From: Bacillota bacterium | GTDB lineage: Bacteria; Bacillota; Bacilli; Bacillales; Cytobacillaceae | Assembly (NCBI GenBank): GCA_023387295.1 | Contig: JAEWIG010000419.1 | Coordinates: forward strand, 1 to 10,267 | Reading direction: 5' to 3' | DNA: 10,267 nt | Part shown: positions 1-5,577 of the stretch, piece by piece | Layout of the letters: the number at the start of each line of letters is the position of its first letter | How positions within the stretch are numbered: the first letter of the stretch is position 1 | The notes under the pieces: model-generated | What the model saw: the letters and a program-made list of their open reading frames with translations, nothing else | Database searches by the model: none | Told to the model about the DNA's origin: nothing | Program-made: the position numbers and the translations under genes

Positions 1-639
1 GTTGCACACGTTCCAGAAAGTCCATTGAGCTGGGCTTATAATCCGGATGTTCCTAAATTTGGATATGATGTAGAGAAAGCAAAGAAAATGCTAGCTGATG
101 CTGGATGGACTGCTGGTGCAGACGGCATTCTTGAAAAAGATGGTAAAAAATTCAGCGTAGAAGTAAAAACAAACCAAGGAAATAAAATTCGTGAAGATAT
201 CGTTGTAATCATTCAACAACAACTTAAAGAAGTTGGAATTGAAATTAAACCGAAAATTGTCGAGTTCAGTTCTTTAATTGCTGATATCGATCCTGGTGTA
301 TGGAATTTTGAAGGAATTGTTTTAGGTTGGAGCTTAGGTATTGATCCAGATCCAAGTGGAATCTTCCATACGAAAGAAATTGAAGAAGGGCTTAACTTCA
401 CAGGTTATTCTAACCCAGATATTGATAAGCTGATGGATGCTCAGCTTCAAGAGCTAGATAAAGATAAACGTAAACAAATGATTGGTGAAATTCAAGCAAA
501 GCTTGCTGAAGATCAACCATATACATTCTTGTATTATCCGAAGGAATTCCGTGCTGTTCCTAAGAACCTAGAAGGATATGAATTCCATCCGAAAAACCAA
601 ATGTACGATATTAATAAATGGTGGTTAAAACAAGAATAG
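1..639 (+). CDS. appA: AppA, oligopeptide-binding lipoprotein, C-terminal part (5' end outside window)
   Basis: This is the last 212 codons of an extracellular solute-binding protein of family 5 (SBP_bac_5), the peptide receptor of an ABC importer. The reading frame is open from base 1, so the gene starts upstream; the TTG at 25 is internal. The visible part includes the family-typical segment YDVEKAKKMLADAGW, a lobe with the IKEVGIEIKP-like pattern (here LKEVGIEIKPKIVEF), and the aromatic C-terminal tail ending NKWWLKQE. It is followed by a terminator and then appB and appC, which gives the app order of B. subtilis (appDFABC). The assignment to AppA rather than another family-5 receptor rests on this order and on the yjbA-trpS-opp neighbours. 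The signal peptide and lipobox lie outside the window. Confidence 0.88.
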   Translation, partial: VAHVPESPLSWAYNPDVPKFGYDVEKAKKMLADAGWTAGADGILEKDGKKFSVEVKTNQGNKIREDIVVIIQQQLKEVGIEIKPKIVEFSSLIADIDPGVWNFEGIVLGWSLGIDPDPSGIFHTKEIEEGLNFTGYSNPDIDKLMDAQLQELDKDKRKQMIGEIQAKLAEDQPYTFLYYPKEFRAVPKNLEGYEFHPKNQMYDINKWWLKQE

Positions 640-657
640 TCGTTTTGACAATGAAAG

Positions 658-697
658 AAAAGTAAGGGAAAGTTTACCCTTCCCTTACTTTTTTACT
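658..697 (+). terminator. Intrinsic terminator after appA
   Basis: A perfect 13-bp stem pairs 658-670 with 680-692 around a 9-nt loop and continues into a T run (the pairing T's plus two more). It lies 19 bases after the appA stop and upstream of appB, so it should separate or attenuate transcription between the receptor gene and the permease genes. This arrangement is common in operons where the binding protein is needed in excess. Confidence 0.88.
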
Positions 698-740
698 ATT
701 TGTTAAAACTTCTTTTCTACTAAATATTGAAAATTATGCA

Positions 741-769
741 GGTTAATTTATTAACCATTTATCTATAAT
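741..769 (+). promoter_or_regulatory. Palindrome next to a candidate -10 box upstream of appB
   Basis: The perfect inverted repeat GGTTAAT-TT-ATTAACC occupies 741-756. A TATAAT hexamer follows at 764-769, 31 bases before the appB start codon. No good -35 hexamer stands 16-18 bases upstream of the TATAAT: the palindrome itself occupies that position. The simplest reading is a weak or activator/repressor-controlled promoter for appBC downstream of the appA terminator, with the palindrome as a possible operator. The palindrome does not match the CodY, CcpA or TnrA consensus. The promoter assignment is an inference. Confidence 0.4.
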
Positions 770-799
770 ATTGAAATTTAATGTAAGGGAGAATAGACA

Positions 800-1750
800 A
801 TGGCCACATACATTTTCCGACGAATAATAATGGCTATCCCCTTGTTGTTTGGCATTACCATACTGTCATTTGCTATCATCCAAGCTGCACCAGGAGGACC
901 GACAGCTTTGTTGATGGATCCAAGTATGAAACCATCCGATAAAGCCAAGTTTGAGGAAAAATACGGTTTGAACGATCCCGTGCATGTCCAGTATGGAAAG
1001 TGGCTTGGCAACATGGTAAAGGGTGACTTCGGTAATTCATTAATTAAGCGTGGGACACCCGTAAGTGAACTTATTATGAATCGGCTTCCAAATACATTGC
1101 TTTTAATGATTGTTTCCACATTTCTTGCCGCAATCATTGCTATTCCTTTTGGAATATATTCAGCAATGCGACCCTATTCCAAGCTAGATTACTCTGTAAC
1201 TGTAGTGTCCTTCCTTGGAGTCGCAACACCTAACTTTTGGTTTGGATTAATCTTAATTATGATCTTAGCAGTAAATTTAGGATGGTTCTCAACTGGTGGT
1301 ACACATACACTCAACAGTCCATTCGATTTATGGGATCGAATCCAACATTTAATACTTCCTGCCTTTGTTTTGGCTGTATCGGATATGGCTGCATTAACAA
1401 GATATACAAGATCTTCAATGCTAGATGTTTTAAAACAGGATTATATTCGTACTGCCAAGTCAAAAGGGTTCAAAGAGAAAAAGGTTGTCTTAAAGCATGG
1501 TCTTAGAAATGGAATGATCCCGATTATTACATTATTCGGATTAATGCTCCCATCATTCATTGGTGGTGCAGCCATTACTGAAAAAATCTTTTCATGGCCA
1601 GGAATTGGATTGTTATTTGTTGAATCAGCTTTTCAGCGTGATTATCCAGTCATTATGGCTTTAACTGTTATTTCAGCCATTTTTGTTGTTATTGGAAATT
1701 TACTTGCAGATATTTTATACGCGATTTTTGATCCACGCATTGAGTACTAG
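800..1750 (+). CDS. appB: AppB, oligopeptide ABC transporter permease
   Basis: This 316-residue integral membrane subunit forms, with AppC, the channel of the App oligopeptide importer. It has the BPD_transp_1 fold: a first membrane helix at about residues 9-30, a periplasm-facing domain up to about 95, then helices near 97-120, 133-160, 185-200, 238-260 and 285-308. The cytoplasmic EAA loop that docks the ATPase is visible at about 209-226 (DVLKQDYIRTAKSKGF). The C-terminus IFDPRIEY is typical of DppB/OppB-like permeases. The ATG is preceded by AAGGGAG at 785-791 with good spacing. The length agrees with B. subtilis AppB (about 317 residues). No lesion is visible. appC starts 12 bases after its stop, so the two are co-transcribed. 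Confidence 0.93.
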   Translation: MATYIFRRIIMAIPLLFGITILSFAIIQAAPGGPTALLMDPSMKPSDKAKFEEKYGLNDPVHVQYGKWLGNMVKGDFGNSLIKRGTPVSELIMNRLPNTLLLMIVSTFLAAIIAIPFGIYSAMRPYSKLDYSVTVVSFLGVATPNFWFGLILIMILAVNLGWFSTGGTHTLNSPFDLWDRIQHLILPAFVLAVSDMAALTRYTRSSMLDVLKQDYIRTAKSKGFKEKKVVLKHGLRNGMIPIITLFGLMLPSFIGGAAITEKIFSWPGIGLLFVESAFQRDYPVIMALTVISAIFVVIGNLLADILYAIFDPRIEY

Positions 1751-1762
1751 GGAGGGGTTATT

Positions 1763-2677
1763 ATGTCACAGACTAATATAGAAATTACTCAAGACGATAT
1801 TCGATTGAACCCCAATTTAAAAGATAAACCAGATACATTGACAAAAATCTTCATTCGTAAGTTCATGAAAAATAAGCTTGCTGTTGTCGGTGCAATCTTC
1901 TTATTCATTATTGTTTCGAGTTCATTTTTTGCACCATTGATTGCGCCCTATGCATTTGAGCAGCAATCTTTAATCGATAAGCTGAAGCCGCCTAGCGGTG
2001 ATTTTTGGCTAGGAACAGATCGATATGGGAGGGATATATTTACGCGATTATTATATGGCGGGAGAATATCCTTGCTCGTTGGTTTTGGATCTGTGGCTGG
2101 TGCTTTGGTAATTGGGATAACAGTTGGTGCGATAGCAGGCTATTATGGAGGAATCCTTGATGCAATTCTTATGCGATTCGTTGATGTTATTATTTCTATC
2201 CCAAGTTTCTTCTTATAGATTGCATTAATAGCGATTTTTCAACCAAGTGTCAGTATCTTAATTATTATTTTTTCTTTAACAAGCTGGACAAGCACTGCTC
2301 GAATTGTTCGTGGTGAATTTTTAAGCTTAAGAACAAGAGAATTTGTGTTAGCTTCAAAGACGATAGGTACAAAATCGTATAAGATTATTTTTAGTCATAT
2401 TTTGCCAAATGCGATGGGTCCTATAATTGTTGCAGCAACTTTATTGATTGGTTCCGTTATTTTGGCAGAAGCAGCACTTAGTTATTTAGGATTAGGTATA
2501 TCTCCACCAACACCGAGCTGGGGAAATATGCTTGAAGACGCGGGAAGCTATACGGTAATGAAGAATGCACCGTGGTATCCGTTTTTTCCAGGATTTCTCA
2601 TCTTGTTAACAGTATTAAGTTTTAACTTTGTCGGTGATGGACTTCGTGATGCACTTGATCCGAAATCAATTGAATAG
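1763..2677 (+). pseudogene. appC: appC, oligopeptide ABC transporter permease, interrupted by in-frame TAG
   Basis: The frame encodes the second membrane subunit of the App importer, a DppC/OppC-type permease. An excellent RBS (GGGAGGGG) precedes the ATG. Codons 1-151 give the N-terminal tail, the first helix (about 38-62), the LGTDRYGRDIFTRLLYGGR signature (83-101) and the next helices. Codon 152 (2216-2218) is TAG. The same frame then continues without interruption for 152 codons with the EAA loop (FLSLRTREFVLASKTIGT), the ALSYLGLGISPPTPSWG motif and the C-terminus VGDGLRDALDP. With the stop read through, the protein would be about 304 residues, the normal family length. The lesion fits a single substitution, for example TTG (Leu) to TAG. 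No plausible restart with an RBS follows. The 151-residue product would lack the ATPase-docking loop and should be inactive. A sequencing error is possible. Confidence 0.88.
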
Positions 2678-2696
2678 CAAGAATAGTAATGATAAG

Positions 2697-2741
2697 AAAG
2701 CCTTTCGTATAATATAATACGATCAAGGCTTTTTCTTTTTT
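2697..2741 (+). terminator. Intrinsic terminator after appC
   Basis: A long hairpin: 2697-2704 pairs with 2725-2732 and 2705-2710 pairs with 2717-2722, with a two-base bulge (TC at 2723-2724) and a 6-nt AATATA loop. It is followed by TTTCTTTTTT. It ends the app operon 20 bases after the appC stop. Confidence 0.88.
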
Positions 2742-2842
2742 GTATAAAAGAATTCCCTTCCACTTCTGCTAATTTAGGAATAATTTTACTACCTCCTGCC
2801 AATACTGATTGTCAAAGAGTTTGTTGAAGTGGGGGTAGAAAT

Positions 2843-3589
2843 ATGTTATATCTTCATGATGTTTGGGTGAACTGGTTTGAAGGGGAAGAGAATGGCTACA
2901 ATGTTTGTCATTTTCATGAATGGCGAAAAGATGATGGAGTAGAACTGCTTGATCAAGTTCCGTTATTGAAAATTGAACCGACTTTATTTACTTACATTGA
3001 AAATGATTTATCTGAACTACCACAGCAACTATTAGACGACATTTATCAAAAGGCCTTTTTACGAAAAAACCATGAACGCACCCAACTAGAATATTGTTTC
3101 ATTATTTCAGATGGAGTAGGGATTTTAGCAGTCGATACAATCGGTTACAAAATTCCTATCCGCAAAAGTAGGCTTATTCCTCGTCAAGAGCAGCTTGCCT
3201 ATGAAATGATCGAAAATCATGAAACAACCAAGTATAAATTCAATGACAATCTACATGGAAAGAGCTTTCACATTCTCTCACCATCCCCTGAACTAATGAA
3301 CGGATTAACAAGAAAAGAGAGACAGCTCAAGCAGCTAATGTTTATGGCACTTGATCAATTATATTCCTCGAAAAATGTAGCGGAAGTCCGGTATTGGTAT
3401 ACAGAATGGAGCCCAGAAAATTATTCAGATATTCAACAAATGGATTTTGAGCATGCATGGCTTAAACTTTTTGACCAAAGTAAATATGGCTGGACTAGGA
3501 AGCATGAACAGTTTTGTGAAAACTTAATTAAAGGTCAGCCTTTCTTCGAAAAACTCTGGGAGATGGAGCATGGACCAAAGGTAAATTAA
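2843..3589 (+). CDS. yjbA: YjbA, UPF0736 / DUF3603 family protein of unknown function
   Basis: A 248-residue protein beginning MLYLHDVWVNWFEGEENGYN, which I recognise as the conserved Bacillus family UPF0736 (YjbA). The function is not known to me. It is soluble-looking: no signal peptide and no membrane helix. The N-terminal half is aromatic and acidic, the middle is basic (KIPIRKSRLIPRQEQ, about residues 109-123), and the C-terminal part is rich in Trp/Tyr (EVRYWYTEWSPENY, about 181-194). The ATG is preceded by the G-rich AAGTGGGGG at 2826-2834. It has about 100 bases of its own upstream region after the appC terminator, so it is probably a single-gene unit. The position between app and trpS matches B. 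subtilis. Confidence 0.87.
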   Translation: MLYLHDVWVNWFEGEENGYNVCHFHEWRKDDGVELLDQVPLLKIEPTLFTYIENDLSELPQQLLDDIYQKAFLRKNHERTQLEYCFIISDGVGILAVDTIGYKIPIRKSRLIPRQEQLAYEMIENHETTKYKFNDNLHGKSFHILSPSPELMNGLTRKERQLKQLMFMALDQLYSSKNVAEVRYWYTEWSPENYSDIQQMDFEHAWLKLFDQSKYGWTRKHEQFCENLIKGQPFFEKLWEMEHGPKVN

Positions 3590-3600
3590 AAGTAAAAAAG

Positions 3601-3640
3601 GGACAGGGCTGTCCGTTTTCGGACAGCCCTGTCTTTTTTC
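3601..3640. terminator. Bidirectional terminator shared by yjbA and trpS
   Basis: A perfect 14-bp GC-rich stem (3602-3615 with 3620-3633) closes a TTTT loop. It is flanked by six A's on the left (3594-3599) and six T's on the right, so it presents a terminator with a U tract in both directions. It sits between the convergent stops of yjbA (3589) and trpS (3641). Confidence 0.95.
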
Positions 3641-4630
3641 TTATCTTCTTTTTCTACCAAGACCCATTGCGTTTTCCATCTTCTTTAACATTTTATTCGC
3701 AACTTTTTGCGCTTTTTCAGCACCTTGGTCAAGAATATCATCCAGCTCTGTTGATTCCATCAGAGCGGCATAACGTTCTTGGATTGGCTTAAGCTCATTT
3801 ATAACCACTTCAGCTAAATCGCCTTTGAAATCTCCGTATCCTTTCCCTTCATACATGCTTTCAATTTCTGAGATTTCTTTTCCTGAAAGAATCGAGTAAA
3901 TGGAAAGAAGATTTGAAACACCTGGTTTATTTTCTTTGTCAAATTTAACAATTCCATCTGAATCCGTTACAGCACTCTTTATTTTCTTTTCAATTTGCTT
4001 TAAGTCGTCAAGCAATGTGATCGATGCTTTCTTGTTCGGATCAGATTTACTCATTTTTTTCGTTGGCTCTTGAAGGGACATAATCCTAGCTCCAACTTTA
4101 GGAATTCTTACTTCCGGTATCGTGAATATATCATTGAATTTATTATTAAATCTTTCAGCTAAATCTCTCGTTAATTCGAGATGTTGCTTTTGGTCCTCGC
4201 CGACAGGAACTAAATCTGTACTATATAATAAAATATCAGCTGCCATTAAAGGGGGATACGTTAATAAACCAGAAGAAATGGCTTCTTTTCCAGCAGATTT
4301 ATCTTTAAATTGAGTCATTCTTTCGAGTTCCCCAATATAAGAAATACATTGCATCATCCATGCTGCTTGTGCATGAGCGGGTACTTCAGATTGAACAAAG
4401 AGTGTTGCCTTATTTGGATCAATTCCAACAGCTACATAAAGAGCAGCTAGACTACGAATGTTATTTCTTAATACGAGTCGATCTTGTGGAACCGTAATTG
4501 CATGTTGGTCAACAATGCAAAAATAGCAGTTATACTCATTTTGTAATTCTACGAACTGCTTTAATGCTCCAATATAATTCCCTAAGGTAATTGTTCCACT
4601 TGGTTGAATACCTGAAAAAATGGTTTTCAT
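3641..4630 (-). CDS. trpS: Tryptophanyl-tRNA synthetase (TrpS)
   Basis: A class Ic aminoacyl-tRNA synthetase that charges tRNA-Trp in the cytoplasm. The 329-residue product has the usual bacterial TrpRS length. Seen in the sequence: the N-terminal FSGIQPSG strand (5-12), the HIGH-equivalent GNYIG at 17-21, the LMAADILLY segment with Asp132 (the residue known in Geobacillus stearothermophilus TrpRS to read the tryptophan indole nitrogen), the VGEDQKQHLELTRDLAERFN block (about 143-162), and the KMSKS loop at 192-196. The C-terminus is basic (GLGRKRR). The start is set by the strong RBS AAAGGAGGAG (minus strand, 4647-4638). The gene stands alone, is transcribed towards yjbA, and is controlled by the T-box upstream. 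No lesion is visible. Confidence 0.97.
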   Translation of the reverse strand: MKTIFSGIQPSGTITLGNYIGALKQFVELQNEYNCYFCIVDQHAITVPQDRLVLRNNIRSLAALYVAVGIDPNKATLFVQSEVPAHAQAAWMMQCISYIGELERMTQFKDKSAGKEAISSGLLTYPPLMAADILLYSTDLVPVGEDQKQHLELTRDLAERFNNKFNDIFTIPEVRIPKVGARIMSLQEPTKKMSKSDPNKKASITLLDDLKQIEKKIKSAVTDSDGIVKFDKENKPGVSNLLSIYSILSGKEISEIESMYEGKGYGDFKGDLAEVVINELKPIQERYAALMESTELDDILDQGAEKAQKVANKMLKKMENAMGLGRKRR

Positions 4631-4720
4631 TGGAAAACTCCTCCTTTATTAATATAAACAATGGAAAATGGACGAAAAAATGAATAATACAGTCTTATGT
4701 CATTAGAGTATTATGACCAA

Positions 4721-4771
4721 AAAAAACACAAAAAAGACCACACGTCACCTAAAACATAGGGACGAATGGTC
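4721..4771 (-). terminator. Regulated terminator of the trpS T-box
   Basis: On the minus strand the arm GACCATTCGTC pairs with GACGTGTGGTC (one T-T mismatch). An inner CCTA/TAGG stem closes the loop, and a T-rich tract follows from 4735 down. Its 5' arm directly follows the T-box sequence, as expected for mutually exclusive terminator and antiterminator. Confidence 0.88.
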
Positions 4772-4994
4772 CGCGTTGCCACCCTAATTACTCAAATTCA
4801 TGAGTCACTTATTACCATAATCATATGGAACCTCGATAACGTGAGGGAACGTTCGAAAAATAACTGCCATTTTTCTAAAAGGCTCAAAAGTCCATTCGAT
4901 TTACTTGGTTACTTGTTCACACCTTCCACAAGCTCTCTAAAAACCAGTTGTAAATGTACTATTCTTTTTTCAATGCCATTTTCTTATTTGTATT
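4721..4994 (-). ncRNA. T-box riboswitch (tRNA-Trp-sensing leader) of trpS
   Basis: Read on the minus strand, the trpS leader holds all core parts of a T-box. Stem I comes first, with an AGAGAG motif at 4938-4933 and a specifier segment GAATGGAC in which UGG (4894-4892), a Trp codon, is followed by the conserved A. The canonical T-box sequence AGGGTGGCAACGCG is at 4785-4772. A competing terminator hairpin (4771-4736) ends in a T-rich tract. Uncharged tRNA-Trp pairing with UGG and with the T-box bulge would favour the antiterminator and trpS expression. The specifier agrees with the gene controlled. Outer boundaries are approximate because the start was inferred from the -10 box. Confidence 0.95.
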
Positions 4995-5000
4995 TTTATT

Positions 5001-5029
5001 ATTATAGCATATAAAAGCCAAAACAAAAA
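5001..5029 (-). promoter_or_regulatory. Sigma-A promoter of trpS (extended -10)
   Basis: On the minus strand TGCTATAAT (5009-5001) is a perfect -10 hexamer with the TGN extension. The -35 position 17 bases upstream is only T-rich (TTTTTG at 5029-5024), which extended -10 promoters tolerate. Transcription would start near 4994, just before stem I of the T-box. Confidence 0.6.
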
Positions 5030-5206
5030 ACAAAACACAACTTTCACAAAATGTAAAAATAAAGGTAGGGAATTTATTAAATTAGGTTGAAAAATAAAAA
5101 AAATTGTCGAATAAAATTTGGAATTAAACCCTTGGAAACACTTGTTTTATAAGTGATTTATAATTTCAATCAATTATATTAGTAAAACCTCTTGTAAAAA
5201 AATTTC

Positions 5207-5235
5207 TTGCAATAATAATTTTGTCTAACTATAAT
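5207..5235 (+). promoter_or_regulatory. Candidate sigma-A promoter of the opp operon
   Basis: TTGCAA (5207-5212) and TATAAT (5230-5235) are separated by exactly 17 bases, close to consensus at both hexamers. Transcription would begin near 5242 and give a leader of about 335 bases before oppA. A second, weaker promoter nearer the gene (TTTACC 5432-5437, 18 bases, TATATA 5456-5461) cannot be excluded. Confidence 0.6.
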
Positions 5236-5311
5236 GAATTTATCAAACGATTTAATTAATATTTTCATATTCTTTTAAAAGCCATTATCTTACAAACGTT
5301 GGGATTATTGA

Positions 5312-5326
5312 AAAAATCAGAAAATT
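5312..5326 (+). promoter_or_regulatory. CodY-box-like site 1 upstream of oppA
   Basis: The 15-mer AAAAATCAGAAAATT differs at two positions from the reverse complement of the CodY consensus AATTTTCWGAATATT. CodY represses nutrient-acquisition genes when GTP and branched-chain amino acids are plentiful, and peptide permeases are typical targets. The site lies about 70 bases downstream of the predicted start, where bound CodY could act as a roadblock. Inferred from sequence only. Confidence 0.55.
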
Positions 5327-5371
5327 CGAGTTTATATCTATTTACTTAAAACTATCCTCAGATATTTTTAA

Positions 5372-5386
5372 AATTATCTGAATATA
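5372..5386 (+). promoter_or_regulatory. CodY-box-like site 2 upstream of oppA
   Basis: The 15-mer AATTATCTGAATATA matches AATTTTCWGAATATT at 13 of 15 positions. It lies 60 bases (start to start) after site 1 and overlaps the first bases of the palindrome at 5384-5399. Two near-consensus sites in one short control region strengthen the CodY assignment, although such AT-rich DNA produces chance matches. Confidence 0.55.
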
Positions 5387-5577
5387 AGATTAATCTTATG
5401 GACATGTTTAGATGATAAACTTGTTTTTTTATTTACCTTAAGTAGCCTGCATGATTATATACATAGAATTTACAGACTATTTAAGCAATACATCCTGGGC
5501 GGACAGATGTTTTTTCAAAAGAAAGTGATCATATCATAAAGATCGTTTGGGAATACAAAAAAATGGGGGTTACAATT

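Larger units (their letters stand above)
5242..5577 (+). other. Long AT-rich gene-free leader upstream of oppA
   Basis: No convincing gene lies between the trpS leader and oppA. The part from 5242 on, probably transcribed, holds two CodY-box-like sequences (5312-5326, 5372-5386), a 16-bp palindrome (5384-5399), and two hairpins each followed by a T run (5402-5430, 5490-5515). Short reading frames here lack ribosome binding sites. The part from 5030 to 5206 shows only AT-rich DNA and a small inverted repeat (CACTT 5139-5143 / AAGTG 5151-5155). Confidence 0.55.

Noticed and set aside
2345..2677. A separate 110-codon gene starting at GTG 2345
   Set aside because: It is the C-terminal half of appC in the same frame as the N-terminal half; the GTG is an internal Val codon without a ribosome binding site.
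2778..2806. Sigma-G-like promoter before yjbA (GAATA, 17 bases, CAATACT)
   Set aside because: The -35-like part fits, but the -10 lacks the conserved CAT..TA pattern; too weak to annotate.
5172..5219. ScoC-like sites (AATTATATT at 5172, AATAATAAT at 5211)
   Set aside because: Each is one mismatch from RATANTATY, but such matches are expected often by chance in DNA this AT-rich.
5234..5278. A 14-codon reading frame starting at the candidate opp -10 box
   Set aside because: The ATG overlaps the -10 hexamer and would precede the transcription start; there is no ribosome binding site.
5451..5528. A 25-codon reading frame in the oppA leader (possible leader peptide)
   Set aside because: It starts with ATG but has no purine-rich ribosome binding site upstream and no run of regulatory codons; it overlaps the hairpin at 5490-5515. 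Likely chance.
5563..5577. ATG at 5563 as the oppA start
   Set aside because: The G-rich ribosome binding site lies directly after this ATG and is well spaced for the GTG at 5578, which also gives a standard lipoprotein signal peptide.
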